Of a stretch of DNA of 55,348 nucleotides, positions 26,844 through 36,286 are shown piece after piece; the stretch's first letter is position 1, and each line of letters opens with the position of its first letter. The translations under genes were made by a program, and so were the position numbers. Source of the stretch: an uncultured bacterium (GTDB taxonomy: Bacteria > Hydrogenedentota > Hydrogenedentia > Hydrogenedentales > Hydrogenedentaceae); the NCBI GenBank assembly GCA_938014335.1, contig CALLRP010000057.1, positions 1 through 55,348 on the forward strand, read 5' to 3'. The notes beneath the pieces are model-generated. The model was not told the DNA's origin. It worked only from the letters and a program-made list of their open reading frames with translations, and searched no databases.

Positions 26844-28118
26844 TCATTTTTTCTTATTGTTTAAGAAGAATATAACTTCGTTTGGGTTTTGTGTGCTGAT
26901 AATTAAATCTGTAAAGCCATCTTGGTTAAGGTCTGATGAGGCAATAGCAACAGGATTACCTGATTTTAAGGGGTATTTTTCAATTGTGAATAATGAGGGT
27001 TGAATCATTTCTTTTTTAGGAGATGACCCTTTATTTATCATCACAATCATTTGTCGTCCTTTACGGTCTACCATGGCAATATCTGCAAAAAGGTCGTTAT
27101 TGAAGTCCGCTGTGAGCAAATCTATTATTTCTGTATTTACTTCGGGGTTAATGCTATTAAAGTAAAAAGTATCGGATAGCCTAAAAGAGAAGGGAAACGT
27201 ATCTCCATATAAAATCTCTAAAGGATGATTTACTTTTTTATGGTTGAGCACAATATCCCATTTCCCGTCTGTATTGAAATCAGCAAGAGCTATTTTATGA
27301 GGTTGTGAACCTCGAGTAAGGATTCGAGAATATTCATAAAATTTATTTTCTTCATTTCCTTTTAGGAATAAAATTTCACCTGAATTGAACATCGTTATAG
27401 CCATATCCATCAATTTGTCGTTATCCAAATCTGCCAGAGCAATAGAACGAGGACCTCCTGAAGTAGGGATAATTTGATGTAAGATAAGAGATTCTTTTGT
27501 ATCGCCCAATAGAACTACGGTAATATCACTACTCCAACCTGTTGTGATTACATCATTTAATCCATCCTTATTTATGTCAGTAATTACTAAAGAGGTGAGC
27601 CCGGGGATTGTAAAAAGAGGTTGTTCATCACCATCGGTAAGTTTGGTGTATTTCAGATTTTCATCTGGGATTTTGATAGAAGTAACTGTAAAAACATTTT
27701 CATCTTTTAAGTTATGAAAAATTTGGATGTCTTGATTTTTTTTAGCAAGAAAATTCACTACGACAATATCTAACCATTTTAATGAATCCATGTTGGCGAT
27801 AGCGATTGCATAAGGTGCAAAATCGGTTTTAGGGGAAGGATGTAATTTCACATAGTTCAAAATTCCTTGAGAAAGAAGAATAGATAATTCATCATTTGCA
27901 GGTTTTTCTTCTCGAGGATTTCTCATTTCACCACGGTCTGCGGTAATGATGTCGGGAATTCCGTCGCCATTGAGATCAGCTACTGCAATAGCACAAGGAT
28001 TGGGACCTACTTGTAGGAATTGAGGATAGATTGAAAATGTTTGGGAATATATAGTTGTTGTTGACAGAAATAATATAGGAATCAATGTGTGTTTCAATTT
28101 TATCTGCAAAGAAGTCAT
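26844..28118 (-). CDS. Exported FG-GAP/VCBS-repeat beta-propeller protein
   Basis: The 424-residue protein has a signal peptide (LKHTLIPILFLSTTTIYSQ). Repeats of the integrin-like DxDxDGxxD calcium-binding type follow: VADLNGDGIPDIITAD, ITDINKDGLNDVITTG, LADLDNDKLMDMAITM, LADFNTDGKWDIVLNH, TADFNNDLFADIAMVD and SSDLNQDGFTDLIIST. These fold as a seven-bladed propeller, so the protein probably binds a surface glycan or protein. Its ATG overlaps the pdxA stop by 4 bases (ATGA), so it is translated from the pdxA transcript. No functional link to vitamin B6 is evident. Confidence 0.85.
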   Translation of the reverse strand: MTSLQIKLKHTLIPILFLSTTTIYSQTFSIYPQFLQVGPNPCAIAVADLNGDGIPDIITADRGEMRNPREEKPANDELSILLSQGILNYVKLHPSPKTDFAPYAIAIANMDSLKWLDIVVVNFLAKKNQDIQIFHNLKDENVFTVTSIKIPDENLKYTKLTDGDEQPLFTIPGLTSLVITDINKDGLNDVITTGWSSDITVVLLGDTKESLILHQIIPTSGGPRSIALADLDNDKLMDMAITMFNSGEILFLKGNEENKFYEYSRILTRGSQPHKIALADFNTDGKWDIVLNHKKVNHPLEILYGDTFPFSFRLSDTFYFNSINPEVNTEIIDLLTADFNNDLFADIAMVDRKGRQMIVMINKGSSPKKEMIQPSLFTIEKYPLKSGNPVAIASSDLNQDGFTDLIISTQNPNEVIFFLNNKKK

Positions 28119-29119
28119 GATATGGAATCTTTCTTTCGTATAAATTGGACTGCAAGTTTTATGGCGTGATATAAGCTTTTTTCACAAGCGATACCTTTGC
28201 CGGCAATATCAAAAGCTGTGCCGTGGTCAACAGATGTTCTTATAATAGGTAGTCCCAGTGTAATATTAACCCCTTTATCCATAGCTATTAGTTTCATAGG
28301 AATATGTCCTTGATCGTGATACATGGCGACAACCATATCAAATTCTCCTTGATACATTCTACGAAAGACAGTATCCGGAGGATAAGGTCCGGAACAGGGT
28401 ATGCCTTTTTTCTGGCAGGCTTTGATAGCGGGAAGAATAATATCTATTTCTTCATTTCCAAAGAGTCCCTGTTCCCCTGCGTGAGGATTTAATCCAGCAA
28501 CACCTATATTCATTTTTTTCAATTGGATTTTTTGTAATGCCTCATATCCGATTTCAATCGTTTTTATTAGATCTTTTTTGTTAAGACTTTTAATGGCGTC
28601 AAGTAAAGATTTGTGAGCAGTATGGTGAACAACTCTCATATTACCAGCAAAAAGAGACATGCGATAATCCTTTGTTTTTGTCCAGTCTGCTAACATAGTA
28701 GTGTGTCCATCGTAGAGAATTTTTGCTCGGGCTAATCCCTCTTTTGTGATAGGACAGGTAACCATTGCATCGCATTGTTTTTCCATACACCAATGAACTG
28801 CCTGACGAATCCATTCAGTTGCGGAGATGCTATTTGTGGGGTCAATTACTCCAGGATTAATTTTTAATGTATCATAATTAAGTTCAATAATACCCACCTT
28901 ATTTTTCAAATACAGTGCCTCTTTAGGGGTATTAATTTTTGTAGGTTCTACATAATTTTTTATTTTTTTGCAATAATAATGATACGCCTGAATATTTCCA
29001 AGTATAAAAGGGGTACAAATTTCAGTGATTTCCTTAATTACTAAGACTTTGCCAATAATTTCAGGACCAATACCATTAATATCTCCCATTGTTATGCCGA
29101 TAAGAGGTTTTTTCTTCAT
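28115..29119 (-). CDS. pdxA: 4-hydroxythreonine-4-phosphate dehydrogenase PdxA
   Basis: The 334-residue cytoplasmic dehydrogenase oxidises 4-phosphohydroxy-L-threonine in DXP-independent-start pyridoxal phosphate synthesis. Family motifs: GITMGDINGIGPEI at the N-terminus, the first metal His in YDGHTTMLADW (about 145), MRVVHHTAHKSL (about 178), AGLNPHAGEQGLFGNEE (about 208), and MYHDQGHIPMKL plus RTSVDHGTAFDIAGKG near the end. The length is typical. Start: ATG with GAGG. Its stop overlaps the following FG-GAP gene. Confidence 0.95.
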   Translation of the reverse strand: MKKKPLIGITMGDINGIGPEIIGKVLVIKEITEICTPFILGNIQAYHYYCKKIKNYVEPTKINTPKEALYLKNKVGIIELNYDTLKINPGVIDPTNSISATEWIRQAVHWCMEKQCDAMVTCPITKEGLARAKILYDGHTTMLADWTKTKDYRMSLFAGNMRVVHHTAHKSLLDAIKSLNKKDLIKTIEIGYEALQKIQLKKMNIGVAGLNPHAGEQGLFGNEEIDIILPAIKACQKKGIPCSGPYPPDTVFRRMYQGEFDMVVAMYHDQGHIPMKLIAMDKGVNITLGLPIIRTSVDHGTAFDIAGKGIACEKSLYHAIKLAVQFIRKKDSIS

Positions 29120-29204
29120 TTGAGAACCTCATTTAGTTATGTTTTATTTTAATTTTGCCTATTATTATACTTGAAATAGTGTAAAAGGTTTCTTTTATAG
29201 AATT

Positions 29205-29244
29205 AAAAAACAGGCAAGAACACTTTTTAAGTGTTCTGCCCGTT
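29205..29244 (-). terminator. Rho-independent terminator of the DUF1559 pseudopilin gene
   Basis: AGAACACTT (29217-29225) and AAGTGTTCT (29229-29237) form a 9-bp stem with a TTT loop. It is extended by GGC/GCC across one bulged base and followed on the minus strand by six T's (29205-29210). It begins about 40 bases after the pseudopilin stop. Confidence 0.85.
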
Positions 29245-29282
29245 TGTTATGTATAGTGTAATCTTGTAAGGGATGTAGTATT

Positions 29283-30266
29283 TTATGTTAATGCGGACAC
29301 GAGGACGCCAATTACGACGGCAACTGCTTGTGTTACAGGTGCAGTACCACCTGTGGGCTGGTAGCGAATAAATTCAACATGTCCATCTAGGTAAAGGACA
29401 TTGGACCCGCCCGGGATGTGGTTAAAATCGGATGTATTTGTTGCTACTTTGTCAAACATAATAGGTAAAGAACTTTGTGCTTTTGAACTGGCAGCAGGGT
29501 TGTTAATGTCGGTAATAAGGAATCTTTCAATTCCTTCGCGTAGACGGTAAACTGTATTGGTTCCTGCGTTGCCGTAGCCCTCGAGGGTGCTGCTTGTAAT
29601 GTCTGCATCAACCACACGCATAATTCCCGCATTGTCTTTTGTATTGACAGCGGTAATAAGTTCAGGTTTAGCCAGAGACATAAGTGCATAAACCAGTTGT
29701 GCTGGGGCGTTTCCCGAACCGGATACAGGGCCTGCACCTAAAGCGTTAAGGACATTTACCATAGGTGCTATATCCACCATAGGCCATTCATCGCCTACTC
29801 GGTCGAAAACCAATCCTAAGTAAATATAACTTGAATCCATAGCAGAGGCACAGGATACAGTATCGTTTGAATATACATTAATACACCATTCATCACGGTC
29901 AGGATACTTGGCACGAGTGATAGTTTGGCGATAATCTGCATCGGATGGGCAAAAGGCAATCATAGGGTCATTAAGATATTCGGGATAGATTAGAAATGTG
30001 CTGGGACATAAATCTGCCCGAACTTCAATATTGCCATTGATTTGAGGATATGCCCCAAATTGAATGGGAGGAAAACGTTCCCCTCTCGCTTCGTTGGAAT
30101 ACATTTTGAGAACAAGTCCCCATTGTTTAAGATTGTTTTGACAACTGGAACGGCGAGCCGCCTCACGAGCACGAGCAAGTGCAGGTAAAAGGATGGCTGC
30201 AAGTATGCCAATGATGGCAATTACAACCAATAATTCAATTAAAGTAAAACCGTTCTTTTTCAACAT
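29283..30266 (-). CDS. DUF1559-type pseudopilin (prepilin-type N-terminal domain)
   Basis: The product has 327 residues from the second ATG (30266, AGGA 7 bases before it); an ATG two codons earlier has poor spacing. The leader MLKKNG is followed by [20 protein letters not shown] and the [20 protein letters not shown] helix, the class III signal found in the very large pseudopilin family of Planctomycetes, Lentisphaerae and related phyla. A C-terminal motif [20 protein letters not shown] is the usual H..GG.NVL..DGHV end. These proteins are thought to be type II secretion pseudopilins or surface proteins with beta-rich heads. It is a single-gene unit with its own terminator. Confidence 0.9.
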   Translation of the reverse strand: MLKKNGFTLIELLVVIAIIGILAAILLPALARAREAARRSSCQNNLKQWGLVLKMYSNEARGERFPPIQFGAYPQINGNIEVRADLCPSTFLIYPEYLNDPMIAFCPSDADYRQTITRAKYPDRDEWCINVYSNDTVSCASAMDSSYIYLGLVFDRVGDEWPMVDIAPMVNVLNALGAGPVSGSGNAPAQLVYALMSLAKPELITAVNTKDNAGIMRVVDADITSSTLEGYGNAGTNTVYRLREGIERFLITDINNPAASSKAQSSLPIMFDKVATNTSDFNHIPGGSNVLYLDGHVEFIRYQPTGGTAPVTQAVAVVIGVLVSALT

Positions 30267-30412
30267 ACGCATATCCTTTCATTATTTTCGTTTTTTGCCA
30301 CACATGTAGCATGTTTATTACTATATAAAGAGACAGATTGAAATATATCTGGGTTTCATAGAATTCAACATATTCAAGAATAATTCAAAATTTTATTTGA
30401 GGAGAAAAGATA

Positions 30413-30820
30413 ATGAAGAAATTGATGAGCAAAATAACCGCAATTATTATTGCTTTATTTTGTATTGTTTTATCAGGGTGTGTTTTTAAGCCTGTTTCAG
30501 AAGGAAATTTGACTTTATTATCTTCTCAGTTTGGATATAAAGTGGAAGGACCCCTTGGTTTTACAGGGATGATTACAAAAGAAAGCGTTAATATGGAAGA
30601 GTGGACTGTTTCGGGAAAATTTGTATTTCCAAACCAGTTATGTTTTTATTTAGGGAAAACAGTATCTATAGCAGAAAGTTATCCAGAGCAAATCGAGATA
30701 CGATTTTATGTTGTTTCTTCTTTATTGGGTCAGGTGTTGGCACCGCGAAACAAAGAAGTCCCCGTCCAATTTAAGGTAAAGGCATCGAATGATGCTCGAT
30801 TTCGGATATTTTTCTATTAG
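30413..30820 (+). CDS. Small lipoprotein of unknown function
   Basis: The 135 residues include a lipoprotein signal peptide: basic start (MKKLMSK), hydrophobic core and lipobox LSGC at about residues 20-23. The mature part is beta-rich and has no family I recognise. Start: ATG with GAGGAGA. It is followed 26 bases later by the cyclo-ligase gene, so it may share a transcript, but functional connection is not indicated. Confidence 0.75.
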   Translation: MKKLMSKITAIIIALFCIVLSGCVFKPVSEGNLTLLSSQFGYKVEGPLGFTGMITKESVNMEEWTVSGKFVFPNQLCFYLGKTVSIAESYPEQIEIRFYVVSSLLGQVLAPRNKEVPVQFKVKASNDARFRIFFY

Positions 30821-30846
30821 TTTGAAAAAATTGGTAATGAAAATAT

Positions 30847-31437
30847 ATGCCTTTATCCAAAGAAGAATTGCGGAATAAGATATTAATTTGTAGAAGGAAA
30901 CTTTCGCAGAAGGAAATAAAAGAAAAAGGCGAAAAGATTAAGAATTTATTTTTTTCTTTACCTTTTATAAATGAAAGTGAGAATTTTTTTATTTATGTAT
31001 CTGATAATCGAGGGGAAGTGGAGACAAGGTTAATAATTGATACCTTGTTTGATATGGAGAAAAAAGTTTGGATACCGCGAGTAGAGGATTTTAATTTGGT
31101 GTGGCACTTAATTAATAGAGAGAAAATAAAAAAGTTAAAAGTCAATTCTTGGGGAATAGAAGAACCATTAGCAAGTTGGGAACCTTTTAAAGAAAGAGTT
31201 GCTGAAAAAACAGTCTGTGTTGTTCCGGGGATTGTCTTTGACCAAAGGGGTTATCGCATTGGTCATGGGAAAGGTTTCTTTGACCGTTTTTTGAATAAGA
31301 ATCAGCGATGTATCTCTGTTGGGTTGTGTTATCGTTTTCAGATTGTATTATTGTGTCCTCGTAGAAGTTGGGATGTCCCTGTTGATTGGATAGTTACAGA
31401 AGAAAATGTATTTCATCCATTAAATTCGCTCTCCTGA
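30847..31437 (+). CDS. 5-formyltetrahydrofolate cyclo-ligase
   Basis: The 196-residue cytoplasmic enzyme converts 5-formyl-THF to 5,10-methenyl-THF with ATP. The N-terminal KEELRNKILICRRKLSQKE and the C-terminal signature VPGIVFDQRGYRIGHGKGFFDRFL (the family's GxxFDxxGxRLGxGxGYYDR) are clear. The length is normal. The ribosome site is poor. It lies 17 bases upstream of the alpha/beta hydrolase gene. Confidence 0.92.
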   Translation: MPLSKEELRNKILICRRKLSQKEIKEKGEKIKNLFFSLPFINESENFFIYVSDNRGEVETRLIIDTLFDMEKKVWIPRVEDFNLVWHLINREKIKKLKVNSWGIEEPLASWEPFKERVAEKTVCVVPGIVFDQRGYRIGHGKGFFDRFLNKNQRCISVGLCYRFQIVLLCPRRSWDVPVDWIVTEENVFHPLNSLS

Positions 31438-31453
31438 AATTGGGTAAGTAATT

Positions 31454-32278
31454 ATGAGAAAACAAAATTATCAATATGTAGTGTTAAGCAAGGGCAAAAC
31501 TTGTTATGAGGTTATAGGAGATATTTCTAAACCCGTTATTGTTCTTGTGCATGGTCTTTCTACACCGATGTGTATCTGGGATAAAAATGTGGATGCGTTA
31601 TCTCAATACTGTTGTGTGGTCCGATATGATCTTTATGGGAGAGGATATTCGTCTCGTCCTGATGTATGTAATGATATAAATTTATTTGTTTCTCAATTAG
31701 ATGAATTAATTCAAACTTTATCCCTACCGGTACCGGTTCATCTTTTAGGATTGAGTATGGGTGGGGCTATCGTAGCGGAATATACAGTGCGTTATCCAGA
31801 AAAAGTAGATAAAATCGGTCTGATTGCTCCTGCGGGCTTATTAAAACGGACTTTTGGAATGAAGTTAATGAGTTTCCCTCTGATTGGGAAGTTGCTCTAT
31901 GAAACTGGTGGTAAGGAAGCGTTAATCAAAGGAGTTTTAGAGACAATTGGAGATTCTGTTGAAGATAAAATACGAATGAGACGGGTTTATGAAGAACAGA
32001 TGAAGATACCGGGGTATAGAGAATCCATAATATCTACATTAAAATATGGTCCTATATGTGGAATGGAAGAGACCTATATTCAATTAGGGAAACAACAACT
32101 TGAGGGATGTCTCATCTGGGGGGAGGATGATAATGTGGTGCCTTTTGAGTTGAGTAAAAGAATGACAGAGTTAGTTCCTTGGTTAAGACTTCATCCAATA
32201 AAAGATGGTTCACATGCAGTAAATTATCAGAAAGCAAATGAAGTAAACCCTATATTATGTTCATTTTTTAATAAATGA
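31454..32278 (+). CDS. Alpha/beta-hydrolase
   Basis: The 274-residue cytoplasmic hydrolase has an intact triad: oxyanion HGLSTPMCIWD (about residue 35), nucleophile Ser in LLGLSMGGAIVAEY (about 101), Asp in IWGEDDNVVPFELS (about 219) and His in KDGSHAVNY (about 249). A helical cap lies between, at about 128-190. It is similar to the epoxide-hydrolase/lipase-like BioH/MhpC group; the substrate is not identifiable. Its stop overlaps the following ATG at 32275, indicating an operon with the methyltransferase. Confidence 0.88.
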   Translation: MRKQNYQYVVLSKGKTCYEVIGDISKPVIVLVHGLSTPMCIWDKNVDALSQYCCVVRYDLYGRGYSSRPDVCNDINLFVSQLDELIQTLSLPVPVHLLGLSMGGAIVAEYTVRYPEKVDKIGLIAPAGLLKRTFGMKLMSFPLIGKLLYETGGKEALIKGVLETIGDSVEDKIRMRRVYEEQMKIPGYRESIISTLKYGPICGMEETYIQLGKQQLEGCLIWGEDDNVVPFELSKRMTELVPWLRLHPIKDGSHAVNYQKANEVNPILCSFFNK

Positions 32279-32292
32279 GAAAGGAAAAGAAA

Positions 32293-33273
32293 ATGGATTT
32301 TTCAAAATTGCTTGAAATCGCTTTTAATTTTCGTGAAGCACGGGTTCTGCTTACAGGTGTTGAATTAGATATTTTTACTTTGTTATCGGAGAGAGAAATG
32401 GATTTGCGAGGAGTTTGTAATGAGTTATCTCTAAATGAAAGGGCAACGCAATATTTGTTAGATGCCATGACTGCTATGAAATTGTTAGAAAAGAAGGAAG
32501 GAAAGTATAAAACATCGGTAGAAGTAGCCCCTTTTTTAAGTAAGCAAGGTTCTGAATGTATGCTACCTATGCTGGAGCATTATGCAAATTTGTGGCATCG
32601 CTGGTCTCAACTTACCGATATTGTGAGAGGGAAGAGTATAACCATAAAACCCGTTGACCAGATGAGTGGAGACCAGTTGAAAGCATTTATTTTAGGTATG
32701 CATGTACTTGCGGTGAGGGCATCGAAACCATTACTAAAAAAATTAGGACCTATTCCATATAAAAAGATGTTGGATGTGGGAGGCGCTTCGGGAACGTATT
32801 CTGAAGCATTTATTGAGATGAATCCAGATTTAAGAGCAACAATATTTGACCTACCTCCTGTAATAGAAATTGCCCGGAAACGATTAAAAGACTCGCCATA
32901 TAAGGATAAGATTGATTTTTATATGGGTGATTTTTATAAGGACGAACTTCCTAAAGGGTATGATTTTTTATGGCTGTCGGCAATAATACATCAAAATAGT
33001 CGGGAACAAAATGTAGATTTATATAAAAAGTGTTATTCTGCACTGGAAGGTGGAGGTGTTTTATGGATACGTGATTATGTAATGTCGGAGGATAGAACCT
33101 ATCCAAAACCGGGGGCATTGTTTGCGATTAATATGCTCGTAGGAACCCAGTGCGGAGGAACTTATACTTTTGAGGAAATTAGGGAGGATTTAAATCAAGC
33201 AGGATTTAGCAACATACATTTTAAGATTCGTGGCGAACAGATGGATACAGTTATAGAGGCGATTAAAGAATAA
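32293..33273 (+). CDS. SAM-dependent methyltransferase of the O-methyltransferase (dimerisation-domain) family
   Basis: The product has 326 residues from the ATG at 32293 (AAGGA 9 bases before); an ATG six codons earlier overlaps the hydrolase stop and is the alternative. An N-terminal winged-helix dimerisation domain (ALLTGVELDIF-like region then LSLNERATQYLLDAMTAMKLL) precedes a Rossmann methyltransferase domain with SAM motif KMLDVGGASGTYSEAF (about 160-175) and ATIFDLPPVIEIA. The order matches Methyltransf_2 enzymes such as CrtF/BchU and polyketide O-methyltransferases. The acceptor is unknown. It is likely co-transcribed with the hydrolase, so the pair may modify a small molecule. Confidence 0.85.
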   Translation: MDFSKLLEIAFNFREARVLLTGVELDIFTLLSEREMDLRGVCNELSLNERATQYLLDAMTAMKLLEKKEGKYKTSVEVAPFLSKQGSECMLPMLEHYANLWHRWSQLTDIVRGKSITIKPVDQMSGDQLKAFILGMHVLAVRASKPLLKKLGPIPYKKMLDVGGASGTYSEAFIEMNPDLRATIFDLPPVIEIARKRLKDSPYKDKIDFYMGDFYKDELPKGYDFLWLSAIIHQNSREQNVDLYKKCYSALEGGGVLWIRDYVMSEDRTYPKPGALFAINMLVGTQCGGTYTFEEIREDLNQAGFSNIHFKIRGEQMDTVIEAIKE

Positions 33274-33561
33274 CGGACATGTATTGTATTTAGTTGCTTT
33301 TCTCTGCGAAAGCGGCAGATAACATAACAGAGATTACAGTAAAATATAGATAAAAGAAAAGGGACTCGGCTGAGGAAGCAGGTTTAGGATAATGAGTATT
33401 TTGGGTGAGGGTGTTTGTGTGTTTCGGTTTCATTATTTTAGTCCTTCCTTGGTTGAGGGTTATGTCTAATCTATAAGACGATACAATGAAGAATATAATT
33501 CATTCCTAAAAAAGTTTTGTTTACGGAATATATTCTTCGTAGAAAGATAGGAAAATGGAAA

Positions 33562-34980
33562 TTACTTTAAGGACATAATTGTTTCGGAGTCGGAGGCGAG
33601 GTGGGAAGGGATAAGGAAGGGTATGGTTATTGCAGAACAGATTCCTACAATACCTGAAATAATCATTACTAAATCTAAACCGGTAATTTGTATCGTGGAA
33701 GTAAAGAAATGTTGAATAGGAGCTTGAAGAATATTTAAAAATGTTCTATTGGAAATTTGGAGTAGAGTTCCATATTCAGCAACATAACCTGCTAAAATGG
33801 GGGCTATTCCTGCAACGAGTCCATTCAAGGAACTATTTAATGCCAGAGGTGCCGTTGCTTTTCCACGGGGGGTTGTAGAAAAAATAAGATTTGTAAGGCA
33901 CAAGTTAATTCCTGCAACACAGATGCCGGAGATGATGTGTAAGGACAATATAAAATACCATTGAACTGTCGTATCTCTTAATTCTGCAGAAAGGAACCAC
34001 GAAATGACAGTGGTGAAGAATATGGGAATACACAGATAAAGCAGAGCACGATTCCCATATCGGGTTGAAAATGTTTTCCAGAAAGCAAAGGATATAACAT
34101 TCGCAAATTGATTAATAACAGTCAGGCAAATAATAACCAGTAGGGAGTATCCGATTCGTTTCATCAAAAATACAGGCAAAAATGGATTCGCAAAATTAAA
34201 AATAGCATTCCAAATGATACAAAATAACATTGTCCTGCGGAATTGGATATTTTTTAAGGATTCTTTGAAGGGTTTCCAAAAAAAAATTTCTTGGGAGAAA
34301 GGAGAAATTTGGGAAGTATAAGAATTTAATATGTCGCGAATATTATATATAGCTAATGAAGAGCCCAATCCTAAAATCCCTGCAAAAGTAAAGATACCAG
34401 AATATCCTGCTAACATATATTGCGGATAATTATCTTTAATAAATTCCAATCCAAAGGCTCCTGTAAAACTTGCAACAGCTCCCAATAAAGTAGCAAAAAT
34501 AAAGCGTTGGGTTAGAACATGGTAAAAAGTATCGGGATTAAAAAAATCACGAAACCAGGTACTAAATGCACATCCTCCTATATTTGCAGAGGATACATAT
34601 AAAATATATAAGACAAAAAAAACAGGAAGAACTTGGCTTTTGATAAAGAAAAGAGGAATAAGACCACATAGCAATACTGCGACGCGACTTAGTGTTAATC
34701 CAAATAGAGCGATAAATTTTCTTTTTGGATATTTTTCAATTAGAAATGTAGCGGGAATTTGTAGAATCTGGGCAAGAGGAATCAAAGCGTTTAATAAACC
34801 TACAACAACATAACTTGCACCGAGATACAAAGCAAAAGCACTCAAAAAAGCACCCGTACTTAGGCTTGCCATACCTTGTGCAAGTGTTGCATCTATAACA
34901 AAAAAATTTTTGTTTTTATCAGTATAACTGTTATGAATATTCTGTAATTCTTTTTGATTTGTTGATGCAATTACGCTCAT
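33562..34980 (-). CDS. Major facilitator superfamily transporter
   Basis: The 472-residue inner-membrane protein has about twelve hydrophobic helices. The MFS loop-2/3 motif is present in the form LIEKYPKRKFIALFG (about residues 80-95). Substrate and direction cannot be assigned. There is no visible ribosome site before the ATG. TATATATAGAAT directly abuts the start and looks like a -10 element, so a leaderless or very short-leader mRNA is possible. It converges with the methyltransferase gene across 288 bases in which I see no gene. Confidence 0.85.
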   Translation of the reverse strand: MSVIASTNQKELQNIHNSYTDKNKNFFVIDATLAQGMASLSTGAFLSAFALYLGASYVVVGLLNALIPLAQILQIPATFLIEKYPKRKFIALFGLTLSRVAVLLCGLIPLFFIKSQVLPVFFVLYILYVSSANIGGCAFSTWFRDFFNPDTFYHVLTQRFIFATLLGAVASFTGAFGLEFIKDNYPQYMLAGYSGIFTFAGILGLGSSLAIYNIRDILNSYTSQISPFSQEIFFWKPFKESLKNIQFRRTMLFCIIWNAIFNFANPFLPVFLMKRIGYSLLVIICLTVINQFANVISFAFWKTFSTRYGNRALLYLCIPIFFTTVISWFLSAELRDTTVQWYFILSLHIISGICVAGINLCLTNLIFSTTPRGKATAPLALNSSLNGLVAGIAPILAGYVAEYGTLLQISNRTFLNILQAPIQHFFTSTIQITGLDLVMIISGIVGICSAITIPFLIPSHLASDSETIMSLK

Positions 34981-35060
34981 ATTCTATATATAGTGGGAAT
35001 TTGTTATATTATACAATATGTTGTAGTTAAAAAAATAAAAAAAAATTATAATATAAAAAA

Positions 35061-35082
35061 TAGTGCATCAAACGATGCACTA
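35061..35082. other. Perfect hairpin in the divergent MFS/recF intergenic region
   Basis: TAGTGCATC (35061-35069) pairs perfectly with GATGCACTA (35074-35082) around an AAAC loop. It lies between divergent genes, upstream of both starts, where a terminator is not expected. A-rich DNA precedes it and T-rich DNA follows. It may be an operator, a small-RNA terminator or an intergenic repeat. Confidence 0.5.
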
Positions 35083-35209
35083 CAGAATTATCTTTATTTT
35101 TTATTTATGTGTTTATTATCGTAATATTATACCATAAACAAGATAAAAAATCACATTTATTTCATAAAATCCCAAAAATAACTAAAAAGTTTCATAATTT
35201 GGATAAATT

Positions 35210-36286
35210 ATGTTTTTGAAAAAATTTAATGCTCGATATTTTCGTTGTATTACAGATTTGAATATAGAATTTAATTCGGGAATGAATATAATTATTGGTG
35301 CAAATGCTCAAGGAAAAACCTCGCTATTAGAATCTATTCATTTTTTATCGCTGGCACGAAGTCTAAGAACGAATAACGAAAAGGAATTAGTCCAATATGA
35401 AAAAGAAGGGTTTTTGTTGAAGGGAGAAATTTTCTCCAATGTAGATAATCATGAGAAAACATCTATTGATATGAAGTGGCTCAAAGGGGATAAAAGAATC
35501 TATGTGAATGGGATAAACCTCGATAAAGTTAGTGAACTTATTGGGAAGATGCGAATTATTTTTTTGACGAATGAGTTTTCGGATTTAGTGAGTGAGGGAG
35601 CGAGTTATCGTCGGCGATTTATGGATGTTCAACTTTCTCAAATCGATAGCGAATATTTGAGAGCATTACAGGGGTATCAGCGCGTCCTGCGACAGAGAAA
35701 TGAACTGCTTCGAAAAAAGGATGTCAAAAAAGATGAGTTATGGATATGGGAAGTACAGATGGCAGAATTTGCAAAGACAATTATTGAAAAGCGAAATGAA
35801 TTTATAAAGAATATTAAACCTTTTGCCTCGGATATTCATCGTCAGATTGTATCAGAAGAGTGGTTAGAGATAGATTATGAACCGGATGTTTTGGGGGATG
35901 TTTTTTTGAAGAAGTTAGAAGAGAATCGTGAAATAGATATTCAAAGGGGACAAACTGCACATGGACCGCATCGAGATGATATAGATATTAGGATTAATGG
36001 ACATTCTGTTCGTCAGTATGCATCTCAGGGACAAAAGAAAACTTGTGCCTATGCCATCCGTATTTCGGAAATTTATTTGAGTAAGGAAAAGAAGGAAGAT
36101 ATGCCGATTGTTCTGGCAGACGAATTGTTTTCAGACCTTGACCCGCAACGGGGAAAACGATTTTTGGAAACGATGCCAGATGGAATTCAGATTATAATTA
36201 CAGCAGTGGATGAAATATTTTGTAAAAATTTAGAAAGGGATTTTGAAATGTTTCAAATAAGGAGAGGCAACCTTGAAAAGCGGTAA
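35210..36286 (+). CDS. recF: DNA replication and repair protein RecF
   Basis: The 358-residue SMC-like ATPase binds gapped DNA and helps RecOR load RecA. The N-terminal KKFNARYFRCITDLNIEF leads to Walker A GANAQGKTSLLE (about 30-41). The D-loop/signature QYASQGQKKTCAYAI (about 268) and Walker B PIVLADELFSDLD (about 303) are present. There is no strong ribosome site. The 3' end overlaps dciA by 14 bases. dnaA and dnaN, the usual neighbours, are not in this window. Confidence 0.95.
   Translation: MFLKKFNARYFRCITDLNIEFNSGMNIIIGANAQGKTSLLESIHFLSLARSLRTNNEKELVQYEKEGFLLKGEIFSNVDNHEKTSIDMKWLKGDKRIYVNGINLDKVSELIGKMRIIFLTNEFSDLVSEGASYRRRFMDVQLSQIDSEYLRALQGYQRVLRQRNELLRKKDVKKDELWIWEVQMAEFAKTIIEKRNEFIKNIKPFASDIHRQIVSEEWLEIDYEPDVLGDVFLKKLEENREIDIQRGQTAHGPHRDDIDIRINGHSVRQYASQGQKKTCAYAIRISEIYLSKEKKEDMPIVLADELFSDLDPQRGKRFLETMPDGIQIIITAVDEIFCKNLERDFEMFQIRRGNLEKR

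Noticed and set aside
26785..27003. 72-codon plus-strand open frame after the transglutaminase gene
   Set aside because: It runs over the 3' end of the FG-GAP gene on the other strand and its composition looks like an antisense shadow.
33274..33561. Gene or regulatory RNA between the methyltransferase and MFS genes
   Set aside because: I found no open frame, convincing terminator or RNA structure there.
34981..35209. Replication origin upstream of recF
   Set aside because: Only one loose match to a DnaA box (near 35196-35204) and no cluster; AT-richness alone is not enough.
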